In this document: piece after piece, positions 1 through 7,950 of the stretch | Numbering within the stretch: position 1 is the first letter of the stretch | Layout of the letters: each line of letters begins with the position of its first letter | Assembly (NCBI RefSeq): GCF_017357005.1 | Contig: NZ_CP071589.1 | Coordinates: 2,046,001 to 2,110,000 of the forward strand | Source: Staphylococcus simiae | GTDB lineage: Bacteria > Bacillota > Bacilli > Staphylococcales > Staphylococcaceae | Direction: 5' to 3' | DNA: 64,000 nt | Position numbers and translations under genes: made by a program | The notes under the pieces: model-generated | The model's input: the letters and a program-made list of their open reading frames with translations, nothing else | Told to the model about the DNA's origin: nothing | Database searches by the model: none

Positions 1-20
1 GAGAACCCTAATTTGATGTA

Positions 21-65
21 CTAAAAGGGCAATAAAGACTTGTTAACCAAATCTTTATTGCCCTT
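21..65 (-). terminator. Terminator of the twin-EVE gene
   Basis: Fourteen-base perfect arms (25-38 and 52-65) lie just past the stop codon of the minus-strand gene. On that strand the stem is followed by a short T-run, so it fits a Rho-independent terminator. Confidence 0.75.
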
Positions 66-81
66 GTCTCTGTATGATGAA

Positions 82-1455
82 TTAGTCGTGTTGATTAACT
101 TTGACGATACGTGTATATTTTAAAAATTGAGTTGAGTATTTCTTTTTAATTTCATCAAGACTATCATACGTCACACCTACAATATGCCAGTTAGGATTAA
201 AGTGATAAAACGAATCTTTTTGTCTTGACCACTTAATCATATTACCGTCTTTATTATATCTAGGTAATGTTACTTCGTATCCCTCTAATACATTAATATA
301 GGTTTGGAATATATCAGGATCAATACGATTAAAATTATCAATGACTAAATAACTTTTATCTTTTTTAGGCATAAGTTGTGTTATAAAGCCTTCACGATAA
401 TATAACGCTCCCGCTTCATTTGGTAAATACTTACCATAAAGCATATCCTCTGAAAAATCAGGATGTCCAGTAGTTATAACCGGATTAGCATTCGCTTTTT
501 GTAACAAATCTTGCGCTGCTTTTAAGCCTTCTTCTTTATCATCAACAACTAATAAGATAAATGGTTTCACTGTTTCTTCTTGTTCATCATCAAGTACATT
601 TGTTTTTTTCACCATTTCAAACGGTGATTTCAAACCATTATGACTCATATCCAAGATAGCGTCGTATTGTGCTTGCGACATACTAGCAATGGCTTGTTTG
701 GCATTTTCTTGTAAAAAATATAAATTTTTTAATTTAGGATGCTTATTTAAAGCACTTAATGTGATAGGCGTAATATTTTTGTCATAATAAACCTCTATTG
801 CAGTACTGTTGGTTCTACCTGGAATGGGTGGTTTTTCATGAATATGCTTTGATACTTCCCCAATACCAACGACAGATTGGTCTTTCTTTTTGTTGTAAAA
901 AATAATATTGTCGCCTTCTTCAAGTTGCGTATAAAAATGATAACCATTGCGTTTTATACCATTATAAGTATGTGTAAATATTGTGTAATGATTACCTGGT
1001 TCAAATTCTTCTGTTTCAGATAAAAAGAAGTAGCGTGGAATTTTAATGTCTCCACGACCTAATCCACTAATCAGATGAAATTCATCTTCAGTAATTTGAT
1101 TAAATAGCGTTTCTTTCATATTATTCATACGGAATTCTAACGCTTCACTACGTTTTAAATAATCTGTAGTTAGTGATTTTAATTGTTCGTCAAAGCGAAA
1201 TTGTACACGTATCTTATTTTGTGCACCTGTCTCCACACTAATAATTTCACCACAACCAAGTAGTCCTGTATCAGTTTGCACTTGATAAAAGATGACTTGA
1301 TCACCAACTTTAGCTTTCTTAAACGCTCTAAAACCTTGAGATGGATTAAAATGTGCACCTGATTCAAACAATGTTGTTTGACCTACCAAAGGTTCATTAT
1401 GATTCCAACGGTTATATCCACAATTCAACCAAAAGTAATTTGTTTCCTCTGTCAT
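82..1455 (-). CDS. Twin EVE-like domain protein with degenerate McrB-like AAA+ domain
   Basis: 457 residues from the ATG at 1455; the ATG six bases upstream lies directly against the AAGGAG and is unlikely to be used. Two EVE/PUA-like modules are visible: residues about 5-130 (YFWLNCGYNRW, then VGDQVIFYQV and GCGEI) and about 153-275 (EGDNIIFYNKKK, VGIGEV). EVE domains in other proteins read modified bases in DNA or RNA. Residues about 298-457 resemble the McrB GTPase/AAA+ fold: HPDFSED (331-337), a Walker-B-like LVIDNFNRID (370-379), VLEG, and NWHIVGV (422-428). The place where the P-loop should be reads ILLVVDDKEEGL (300-311), so Walker A is absent, and Walker B has Asn where McrB has Glu. 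It is probably a non-hydrolysing reader or adaptor. No McrC-like nuclease is adjacent. Function unknown; the domain reading is by eye. Confidence 0.7.
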   Translation of the reverse strand: MTEETNYFWLNCGYNRWNHNEPLVGQTTLFESGAHFNPSQGFRAFKKAKVGDQVIFYQVQTDTGLLGCGEIISVETGAQNKIRVQFRFDEQLKSLTTDYLKRSEALEFRMNNMKETLFNQITEDEFHLISGLGRGDIKIPRYFFLSETEEFEPGNHYTIFTHTYNGIKRNGYHFYTQLEEGDNIIFYNKKKDQSVVGIGEVSKHIHEKPPIPGRTNSTAIEVYYDKNITPITLSALNKHPKLKNLYFLQENAKQAIASMSQAQYDAILDMSHNGLKSPFEMVKKTNVLDDEQEETVKPFILLVVDDKEEGLKAAQDLLQKANANPVITTGHPDFSEDMLYGKYLPNEAGALYYREGFITQLMPKKDKSYLVIDNFNRIDPDIFQTYINVLEGYEVTLPRYNKDGNMIKWSRQKDSFYHFNPNWHIVGVTYDSLDEIKKKYSTQFLKYTRIVKVNQHD

Positions 1456-1649
1456 CTTCATACTCCTTATCTCACTAATTGTTATATTATCAATACAATT
1501 TTACCTGTTTAATTAGTCCATTTTTATGTTCTTTAATAAATTTTTCATCAATAAGTATATTGTCTTATTTCCTGTTTCAATCAATTATAATAAACGTTGC
1601 AATAAAAACAGTTATCAATATTTTAACATATTTATTTTGCGATAAAACT

Positions 1650-1695
1650 AAAAAAAGACATCTCTGATGATACACAATTTGTATAACGAGATGTC
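1650..1695 (-). terminator. Terminator of the small membrane protein gene
   Basis: Eight-base arms GACATCTC/GAGATGTC (1657-1664, 1688-1695). On the minus strand they are followed by seven T, 38 bases after the stop of the gene at 1733. Confidence 0.75.
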
Positions 1696-1732
1696 AATGT
1701 TGCTATAATATCCAAATATGTCCTTATGCTGT

Positions 1733-1963
1733 TTATGCTGGTGTCATAAATGTTCCACACATAGGTAAAAGATTAATCAATATACCACCAAATTTTAGCG
1801 ACGAACTAATATTTTTATCTTTAAATGTTAGAATCGTACTTATTACACCTATGATTGATACGAAACGCGGCACCCACATGGATGGGTATTGTGGCATATG
1901 TAAAAAGACACCCAATCCTGATATAACACCACAAATTAACGCTATATATAAAAACTGTTTCAC
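1733..1963 (-). CDS. Small hydrophobic membrane protein, unknown function
   Basis: 76 residues, start GTG at 1963 with GGGAG about 10 bases upstream. About three hydrophobic stretches are visible (FLYIALICGVISGLGVFL near the N-terminus, a central VSIIGVISTILTF, and a C-terminal GGILINLLPMCGTFM), which suggests a small integral membrane protein. It ends in its own terminator and starts about 30 bases downstream of the mannose-6-phosphate isomerase gene on the same strand, so the two may be co-transcribed. I do not recognise a named family. Confidence 0.6.
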   Translation of the reverse strand: MKQFLYIALICGVISGLGVFLHMPQYPSMWVPRFVSIIGVISTILTFKDKNISSSLKFGGILINLLPMCGTFMTPA

Positions 1964-1994
1964 TTAAAAATCTCTCCCAGATAGTATATGTTGT

Positions 1995-2933
1995 CTAAAT
2001 ATAACTTATCATTAACGTAAAGTCACCTTCAAAAACACTATCTAAATCTTCTGAGGTTAAAATAAAACTTGTTCCCATCATTAATTTAAAGATAGCACCA
2101 TCAACAATAACTTGACCTTCACCTTCTAAAACAGTGACTAAGCAAAATTCTCTAGGTTTCATATAGTTCAAGGTTCCAGAAACTTCCCACTTTACTAAAG
2201 TAAAGAAATCGTTAGACACGATATGTGTGCATTTGTGATTTTCTATAATTTCCGTTTCAGGCACAATATTAGGTAGAGGTGCATTATATTCGATAACATC
2301 TAAAGCCTTCTCTATTTCTAATGGTCTATCAACTTGGTATTGGGCTTGACGATTGTAATCATAAACTCGATATGTGATATCTGATGACTGCATTGTCTCA
2401 TAGGCTAGAATCCCGGCCGTTAATGTATGCACACTACCTGCTGGTATAAAGTAAAAGTCTCCAGGCTTTACATCAATATATCTTAAGCCTTCTTCCACTG
2501 TTTGTGCTTCAATATGTGCTTCAAATTGTTCTCTAGATTGTAATTCAGTACCAATTACAATTTGTGCCCCTTCTGTTGCATCAATAATATACCAACATTC
2601 TGATTTCCCATATTGCCCATGTTCATGTTCATAAGCATAAGAATCATCAGGATGTACATGTACGGATAATGATTCTTGTGCATCAACAATTTTAGTTAAT
2701 AATGGAAAATCTTTACTAGGAAAATCTCCAAATAATTCTCGATGTTCTGCCCATACTTGATCAAGTGATTGACCTTGGTAAGGTTCATTTGTGATGATAC
2801 TTTTCCCATTGGGATGTGCAGACACACACCAACATTCACCTATATGATCATGGCTTAAAGTATAACCAAATTCTCCCAAACGTTGGCCACCCCAAGGCTT
2901 TTCTTTTAAAATTGGTTGTAAAAATAACGGCAT
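1995..2933 (-). CDS. manA: Mannose-6-phosphate isomerase, class I
   Basis: Interconverts fructose-6-phosphate and mannose-6-phosphate in the cytoplasm using a zinc ion. The N-terminal KPWGGQRL motif and the zinc-site motif HVHPDDSYAYEHE identify the type I isomerase cupin family. The start at 2933 (MPLFLQP) gives 312 residues, the length I recall for the S. aureus protein, and puts TAGGT six bases upstream. In-frame ATGs at 2939 and 2954 are alternatives with poorer spacing. S. aureus carries this gene next to czrAB as here. A 588-base leader lies upstream. Confidence 0.88.
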   Translation of the reverse strand: MPLFLQPILKEKPWGGQRLGEFGYTLSHDHIGECWCVSAHPNGKSIITNEPYQGQSLDQVWAEHRELFGDFPSKDFPLLTKIVDAQESLSVHVHPDDSYAYEHEHGQYGKSECWYIIDATEGAQIVIGTELQSREQFEAHIEAQTVEEGLRYIDVKPGDFYFIPAGSVHTLTAGILAYETMQSSDITYRVYDYNRQAQYQVDRPLEIEKALDVIEYNAPLPNIVPETEIIENHKCTHIVSNDFFTLVKWEVSGTLNYMKPREFCLVTVLEGEGQVIVDGAIFKLMMGTSFILTSEDLDSVFEGDFTLMISYI

Positions 2934-3119
2934 TGTCATACCTACACTGCACATATCATTTTCTATATTTTAATTCTTCAGTTCATACTCCCTCAATAAC
3001 ATCTTTTAAATCATGTCACTGCGTAACTCTATATGTATATCAATCGTAATCTATTAACTATATGTGATTGTATCATATTTTTAACGATACAAGATAAAGA
3101 TCGTTTATTTTTAATCATT

Positions 3120-3137
3120 AATGTAAACATTTACATT
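3120..3137. promoter_or_regulatory. Operator-like dyad upstream of manA
   Basis: Perfect 8-base arms AATGTAAA and TTTACATT separated by CA, about 190 bases upstream of manA. The symmetry suits a dimeric regulator, but I cannot name one. Confidence 0.3.
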
Positions 3138-3342
3138 GTTATAATAATGAACTTTAAGCTTTGGTTAACCGATACGATTTCTAGTGCAATTTATTATAAC
3201 AACCATTAACCAACTTTGATAGTTGTATCATATTTAGTGCAAATATTGATAATTGTCAGGCTCCTTTTATTGTAAACTCCTTTTATTGTAAAAAATAAAA
3301 CAATTGTTTTATTTAAATTTTATTATTACTCATACAAATATA

Positions 3343-3411
3343 GTTCCTCCCAAATTAGACTGATACACCATTGTTCACTTTTTATTTATCCGTCCTAAAA
3401 ATTAGAGAACC
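3343..3411. repeat. Dispersed GGTTCTC...GAGAACC repeat, copy A
   Basis: A 69-bp stretch that begins GTTCCTCCCAAATTAGACTG and ends in AGAGAACC. It shares its CCCAAATTnGACTGATACA core with 7874-7914 and its end sequence with 59071-59113. Confidence 0.45.
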
Positions 3412-3447
3412 ACAAGTATCCGTCATTGGCTTATAATATTTAAAATA

Positions 3448-3485
3448 CGCTCAACAAATTAGATAATGTACTAACTTGTTGAGCG
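3448..3485 (-). terminator. Terminator hairpin downstream of the NmrA-like gene
   Basis: Ten-base perfect arms CGCTCAACAA/TTGTTGAGCG, 36 bases past the stop at 3522. The T-run on the minus strand is weak (interrupted). A cleaner T-run lies on the plus side, so it may work in both directions. Confidence 0.6.
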
Positions 3486-3521
3486 CATGCTAGATTTTTT
3501 TAATGATAATAACTAATGTTA

Positions 3522-4175
3522 CTATTTATATTTTGCTAAAGCTTCTTTGACAGTTGAATCTCCACTAATCACTTGGAATTCTTGATTTTTAAAACCGTCT
3601 GATAGCACAACTTCTTTTAAAACAGTTGCCACATCTTCTCTTGGTATAGAACCTACACCTTCAAAATATAAATCTGTTTCAACTTTACCTGTTCCTGCAT
3701 CATTCGTTAATGCACCTGGATGAACGATAGTATATGTTAAACCAGAACGTCTTAAATAGTCATCTGCATAGTGCTTAGCAATTGTGTATGGTTTTAAAGC
3801 TCCACTTGCATCAAAAGCTTGGCGTCTAGAATCATAAGTAGATACCATGATATATTGTTGAACATTAGCTTCTTTACTGGCAATCATAGATTTAACAGCT
3901 CCATCTAAATCGATAATAATGGTTTTATCATCACCAGTACTTGCTCCTGAACCAACTGAGAAAATAACTTTATCAAAACCTTTGAAAGTCTCAGTTAACG
4001 TTTCAATTGAATCATTTTCAACATCAACTAATACTGCATTAATATTTTGAGCTTGTAAATCTTTTAGTTGTTCAGCTTTTCTAATACCTGCAGTAAACGA
4101 TGCGTTGTCTTCAACAAGCTGTTGCACTAAATAAGAACCTACGCCACCATTTGCGCCAATAACTAATGTATTCAT
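3522..4175 (-). CDS. NAD(P)-binding SDR/NmrA-like protein
   Basis: 217 residues from the ATG at 4175, which has a strong AGGAGG 8 bases upstream. The longer frame back to 4211 has no ribosome site and was discarded. The N-terminus MNTLVIGANGGVGSYLVQQL is the Rossmann GxxGxxG dinucleotide site of atypical short-chain dehydrogenases. STYDSRR and YTIAKHYADDYLRRSGL (Y-x3-K-like) follow. Such YwnB/NmrA-type proteins are NAD(P)-dependent reductases or redox sensors; the substrate is unknown. It is divergent from czrA and shares the intergenic DNA that carries the czr operator, so it may be exposed to the same repressor. Confidence 0.8.
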   Translation of the reverse strand: MNTLVIGANGGVGSYLVQQLVEDNASFTAGIRKAEQLKDLQAQNINAVLVDVENDSIETLTETFKGFDKVIFSVGSGASTGDDKTIIIDLDGAVKSMIASKEANVQQYIMVSTYDSRRQAFDASGALKPYTIAKHYADDYLRRSGLTYTIVHPGALTNDAGTGKVETDLYFEGVGSIPREDVATVLKEVVLSDGFKNQEFQVISGDSTVKEALAKYK

Positions 4176-4244
4176 CTTTACATCCTCCTTTTGTATGTCA
4201 TTACAACACATACCACCTGTGATAACAAATAAACAGCATACCCA

Positions 4245-4273
4245 TTGACATGACAGTCATTTCATATTAAATT
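4245..4273 (+). promoter_or_regulatory. czrAB promoter
   Basis: TTGACA (4245-4250), a 17-base spacer and TAAATT (4268-4273), immediately upstream of the dyad at 4277-4296. Confidence 0.6.
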
Positions 4274-4276
4274 AAT

Positions 4277-4296
4277 ATATGAACACATATTCATAT
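4277..4296. promoter_or_regulatory. CzrA-type operator
   Basis: ATATGAACACATATTCATAT, an interrupted palindrome matching the TGAA-centred operators of zinc-sensing ArsR repressors (family knowledge). It sits between the -10 box and the czrA start, where binding would block initiation. Confidence 0.65.
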
Positions 4297-4313
4297 GAAA
4301 GGATTGTCATATT

Positions 4314-4634
4314 TTGAAACAACATGATAACTCTACATACAATGAAACATTAGAGCGTGTCACAGATATATTCAAAGCATTAGGTGATTTGAATCGCTTA
4401 CGTATTATGGAATTATTATCACAAGGTGAAGCAAGTGTCGGCCATATTTCTCATACTTTGAATTTATCTCAATCAAATGTGTCACATCAGTTGAAACTGT
4501 TAAAAAGCGTCCAATTAGTTACTTCTAAAAGGCAAGGACAATCTATGATATATTCATTAGACGACCAACATGTTGCAACGATGTTAAAACAAGCAATTGA
4601 CCATGCAAATCATCCAAAAGAAGGTGTTAAATAA
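4314..4634 (+). CDS. czrA: Zinc-responsive ArsR/SmtB-family repressor CzrA
   Basis: 106 residues from a TTG start with AAAGGA upstream. Winged-helix ArsR/SmtB fold: FKALGDLNRLRIMELL, then the recognition region SVGHISHTLNLSQSNVSHQL, and a C-terminal helix with DDQHVATML and HANHP carrying the acid/histidine residues of the alpha-5 zinc site. In S. aureus CzrA leaves its operator when it binds Zn(II) or Co(II), releasing the czrAB operon. It is encoded one base upstream of the efflux gene, so the two are translationally linked, and it probably represses its own promoter through the dyad at 4277-4296. Confidence 0.92.
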   Translation: MKQHDNSTYNETLERVTDIFKALGDLNRLRIMELLSQGEASVGHISHTLNLSQSNVSHQLKLLKSVQLVTSKRQGQSMIYSLDDQHVATMLKQAIDHANHPKEGVK

Positions 4635-4635
4635 G

Positions 4636-5625
4636 ATGTCACATTCACATCATCATCATGACCACCATAGTCATGTTACAACAAATAATAAAAAAGTATT
4701 ATTCTTATCATTTTTAATTATTGGTATATATATGATTGTAGAAATTGTTGGGGGCTTTTTATCCAATAGTTTAGCACTATTATCAGATGGTATTCATATG
4801 TTTAGTGATACCTTTTCACTGGGTGTAGCACTGATTGCATTTATTTATGCTGAAAAAAATGCTACTACAACTAAGACCTATGGCTACAAACGTTTTGAAA
4901 TATTAGCTGCATTATTTAATGGTGTGGCACTTTTCATCATTAGTGCATTAATCGTCATTGAAGCAATTAAACGTTTCTTTGCACCATCACACGTTCAATC
5001 TCAAGAAATGATGATTATTAGCATTATTGGTTTAATCGTTAATATTGTGGTGGCTTACTTAATGTTTAAAGGTGGAGATACTTCCCATAATTTAAATATG
5101 CGAGGCGCCTTTTTACATGTTATTGGTGACCTGTTAGGTTCTATAGGTGCTATTGTGGCAGCTATTTTAATCTGGGCTTTTGGTTGGACCATTGCTGACC
5201 CTATTGCTAGTATTTTGGTTTCAGTTATTATTTTAAAAAGCGCATGGGGTATTACTAAATCTTCTATTAATATTTTGATGGAAGGAACACCAAATGATGT
5301 CAATTTAACCGAAGTCATTAATGCAGTTACAAAAGATCATCGTGTTCATAGTGTCCATGATTATCATGTATGGACGATTTCAAATGATATGAATGCATTA
5401 AGTTGTCATGCTGTTGTTGATCGTTCATTGACAATGGAAGCGTGTGAACAATTATTAGAATCGATCGAACATGATTTATTACATCTCAATATTCATCATA
5501 TGACCATACAATTAGAAACACCTAATCATAAACATGATGAATCTACATTATGTTCAGGTGGACATCAGCATTTACACGAACATCACGAAGACGATAATCA
5601 TAAACACGCATCACATCACCATTAA
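4636..5625 (+). CDS. czrB: Cation diffusion facilitator zinc exporter CzrB
   Basis: 329 residues from the ATG at 4636; a longer in-frame extension overlaps czrA and is unlikely. The N-terminus (SHSHHHHDHHSH) and C-terminus (HQHLHEHHEDDNHKHASHHH) are histidine-rich, as in CDF exporters. Six membrane segments are expected; the metal-site motifs LLSDGIHMFSD (segment 2) and HVIGDLLGS (segment 5) supply the HxxxD/DxxxD ligands. A cytoplasmic dimerisation domain with HDYHVWTIS follows. It exports Zn(II) (and Co(II)) in exchange for protons under CzrA control, and ends in a strong terminator. Confidence 0.93.
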   Translation: MSHSHHHHDHHSHVTTNNKKVLFLSFLIIGIYMIVEIVGGFLSNSLALLSDGIHMFSDTFSLGVALIAFIYAEKNATTTKTYGYKRFEILAALFNGVALFIISALIVIEAIKRFFAPSHVQSQEMMIISIIGLIVNIVVAYLMFKGGDTSHNLNMRGAFLHVIGDLLGSIGAIVAAILIWAFGWTIADPIASILVSVIILKSAWGITKSSINILMEGTPNDVNLTEVINAVTKDHRVHSVHDYHVWTISNDMNALSCHAVVDRSLTMEACEQLLESIEHDLLHLNIHHMTIQLETPNHKHDESTLCSGGHQHLHEHHEDDNHKHASHHH

Positions 5626-5633
5626 TCAAATAA

Positions 5634-5685
5634 AAATAGTCCTAGCAATGAAATTAATTCAGACGATTGCTAGGGCTATTTTTTG
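5634..5685 (+). terminator. czrAB terminator
   Basis: Fourteen-base arms (5636-5649 and 5666-5679, one G-C-rich core CCTAGCAAT/ATTGCTAGG) followed by a T-run. It lies directly after czrB. Confidence 0.85.
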
Positions 5686-5786
5686 ATATGCAATTACTAC
5701 ATTGTAATCTTTATCATGTATTTTCAACCAATACTTACTTGTTGGCAATGATAATCAAAGACAGTATTTCATCGGTAACAAGGTAG

Positions 5787-6521
5787 TTACATAAATTTAT
5801 CAAAAATTAATTCTGTCGCTGGAACCTTTTTCTCTTTAAAACCTTTAATAAACTCTTCATCATCGTATTGTAATTTAACACGTTCAATATTAATACCGTG
5901 TTCGCTAATTGTGACGATACCATAAACTGTATTGGCACCATTATTTAGCCCTACTGAACCAGGATTAAAATAGATTGTTGATTTATCATCAAACAGATGC
6001 AATCTATGATTATGGCCAAAAACAATGAGATCCGCTTCTTTATCCGCAAAGAGTTCAGACATTGCTTGTTCTTCGTCTTTTGCTATAGGACTAAATGGTA
6101 CTTGATCAATTGGCTCTTCCAACATATCATTAGTAATTTCATAATGAATAAATAGTACCTTTTTACCACAAATATCTTCTTCTATATATCTAGGTAAGTC
6201 ATTTAATACATCATAATATTCTTCATCCAGATGAGATTCAATCCAGTGATGATGCTCATAAAATTTATCATATAAATCTTTAGGATATGGCGTACCATTT
6301 ACAACCGACATAATTGCCTCATCATGATTTCCTGCTATCATTACCATATCTTGTCTTTCAAATATCATATCTAATACTTTATTCGTTTCGTGACCGATAC
6401 CGATATTATCTCCTAAATTATAAATTTTATCGATATCTCCACGTCGATCTATATCATCTAACACGCGTTCTAGTGCATCTGCATTTCCATGAATATCAGT
6501 TATAATTGCAAATTTGCGCAT
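5787..6521 (-). CDS. Calcineurin-like metallophosphoesterase
   Basis: 244 residues with GGGGGA seven bases before the ATG. All metallophosphoesterase motifs are present in order: DIHGN (residues 9-13), GDNIG, GNHDE, IHYE (His), and GHNHR near residue 168, with NPGSVG closing the site. The two-metal centre should be intact. The best family fit is the cytoplasmic YfcE/MJ0936-like phosphodiesterases; the natural substrate is unknown. It is a single gene, divergent from the membrane protein gene at 6651. Confidence 0.85.
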   Translation of the reverse strand: MRKFAIITDIHGNADALERVLDDIDRRGDIDKIYNLGDNIGIGHETNKVLDMIFERQDMVMIAGNHDEAIMSVVNGTPYPKDLYDKFYEHHHWIESHLDEEYYDVLNDLPRYIEEDICGKKVLFIHYEITNDMLEEPIDQVPFSPIAKDEEQAMSELFADKEADLIVFGHNHRLHLFDDKSTIYFNPGSVGLNNGANTVYGIVTISEHGINIERVKLQYDDEEFIKGFKEKKVPATELIFDKFM

Positions 6522-6650
6522 GACATATCCCCCACTTTTATAGTAATTTTAGCATATTGTAACATTTCAATCGTCTTTTTATAAGATATTGATATGAAAA
6601 TAAAAGGATTTTTGATATTGTATTTATATGAAGAAAAGGAGTGCATATCA

Positions 6651-7772
6651 TTGTTCACATATTATAAATCCGCATTTAAAAATGCAAAACCACAAAATTT
6701 AATCACACTGATATTTACAATTATTGCATTTGCGGTTGTATATATTGCATCTGCATTTGTCAGACAACTATTGACTAACGCAATTATGCCATTAAGTTTA
6801 TACGCTCAATTCGGACAACAAGTCCCACCAGTAATGTATATTCAAATTGCTATTATCCTGTTAATTGCAGTACTATTAACTTTATTTATTGGTTATCAAC
6901 TTATTGTTGGTGCCATTAATGTCATGACAAGAGCTATCAAAAAAGACAAAGTTCATTTTACAGACTTATTCTTTAGCTTTAAAAAAGGTCGTTATTTAAA
7001 AAGTGTTGTCTTAGCATTATTAACGACAGTTATTTTTATCGTATTAATGATCGTAACATCATTATTAGGTATGTTATACGGTAAGATTGTTAGTCCTTTA
7101 TTTACGCAATTACAACAAAGTTTAACAACAAATGATCATCAATTAGCTATTTTAGTGACAGTTCAAATCCTTGTTTTATTGATTACATCATTTATTACTT
7201 CAATCTTTGTCTGGGCTACATTAATCGCAATGATTAATTACACAGTTGCTTTTATTGAAAATCCTAGTCAAAAAGTAATGGCAAGTTTTAAAGATGGCTT
7301 TAAAGGTATTAAAAATGGTCAAAAAACATGGTTCAAATTCTTTATTGGTGTACTATTAGTCAACTTAATTATTCTTATCATTAATAGACCATTATATTTA
7401 CTACTACTAGTAGCTACTCAAAACGCATCACAATCATTCGCGCAAATTCTATTAACTACTGTTAAGATTATTACTCTTATCATAAGTATCATCTTATATT
7501 ATGTTATCATGATGGGTATCATACAGTACTTTGTTAATCGTGGTCATAATGATAAAACGACAAATACTAGTGCTAAAGAAACTAAACATCCAGGTACAAC
7601 TCAACCATCTAGTAAAAAAGTAACGAACTCTAAGGTAGAAAATAAAATTAATGATACAGTAGATAACAATCAAGATAATAAAGTTAAACAGTCAGTTGAT
7701 AATAATACAGAAAAGGTTAAAGATGATGTATCATCAACAAAAGATGACATTATCGACAATCATAAACAGTAA
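6651..7772 (+). CDS. Multispanning membrane protein with charged C-terminal tail
   Basis: About 373 residues if translation starts at the TTG at 6651, nine bases after AAGGAG; an ATG at 6594 in the same frame has no ribosome site. Residues about 15-290 hold five or six hydrophobic segments (FTIIAFAVVYIASAFV, IAIILLIAVLLTLFI, VVLALLTTVIFIVLMI and others). The last about 75 residues are hydrophilic, rich in Lys, Asp, Asn and Thr and probably disordered in the cytoplasm. I know it only as a conserved staphylococcal hypothetical membrane protein. A strong hairpin terminator follows. Confidence 0.65.
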   Translation: MFTYYKSAFKNAKPQNLITLIFTIIAFAVVYIASAFVRQLLTNAIMPLSLYAQFGQQVPPVMYIQIAIILLIAVLLTLFIGYQLIVGAINVMTRAIKKDKVHFTDLFFSFKKGRYLKSVVLALLTTVIFIVLMIVTSLLGMLYGKIVSPLFTQLQQSLTTNDHQLAILVTVQILVLLITSFITSIFVWATLIAMINYTVAFIENPSQKVMASFKDGFKGIKNGQKTWFKFFIGVLLVNLIILIINRPLYLLLLVATQNASQSFAQILLTTVKIITLIISIILYYVIMMGIIQYFVNRGHNDKTTNTSAKETKHPGTTQPSSKKVTNSKVENKINDTVDNNQDNKVKQSVDNNTEKVKDDVSSTKDDIIDNHKQ

Positions 7773-7830
7773 TTAAGTCAACGATAGTCTGGTTCGTATC
7801 ATTTTAATTGATCAATCAGATGTTAATTAA

Positions 7831-7872
7831 AAATCCAGCTCACGCTTAAAATTAAGTGTGAGCTGGATTTTT
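7831..7872. terminator. Bidirectional terminator
   Basis: Long arms (7831-7848 and 7853-7870, core TCCAGCTCACGC with one G-U pair) with A-run left and T-run right. It can serve the plus-strand membrane protein gene and, in reverse, the HAD gene. Confidence 0.85.
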
Positions 7873-7873
7873 T

Positions 7874-7914
7874 GGTTCTCTCCCAAATTGGACTGATACA
7901 TAAAAATAGGAACC
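7874..7914. repeat. Dispersed GGTTCTC repeat, copy B
   Basis: Starts GGTTCTCTCCCAAATTGG, continues ACTGATACA and ends ATAGGAACC, so the ends form an imperfect inverted repeat. The core matches 3343-3411 and the GGTTCTCT/GACTGATA parts match 59071-59113. Confidence 0.45.
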
Positions 7915-7950
7915 TATTTTTATTGTGTTCTATGAGGTTGATTTGGTGGC

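Larger units (their letters stand above)
2934..3521. other. Intergenic region between manA and the NmrA-like gene
   Basis: 588 bases of AT-rich DNA without a credible gene. It holds an operator-like dyad (3120-3137), a copy of a dispersed repeat (3343-3411) and a terminator hairpin (3448-3485). The manA promoter must lie here, but I could not assign -35/-10 boxes with confidence. Confidence 0.6.

Noticed and set aside
1479..1667. Plus-strand 62-codon frame between the twin-EVE gene and the small membrane protein gene
   Set aside because: It has no ribosome site, and its end runs into the terminator hairpin at 1650-1695.
2975..2995. GGGAG followed by a two-codon ATG-AAC-TGA minimal frame upstream of manA
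   Set aside because: Could be a leader start-stop element, but there is no further support and the manA start lies about 40 bases away.
4597..4635. N-terminal extension of CzrB overlapping the end of czrA
   Set aside because: The ATG at 4636 gives the expected His-rich start and lies one base after the czrA stop.
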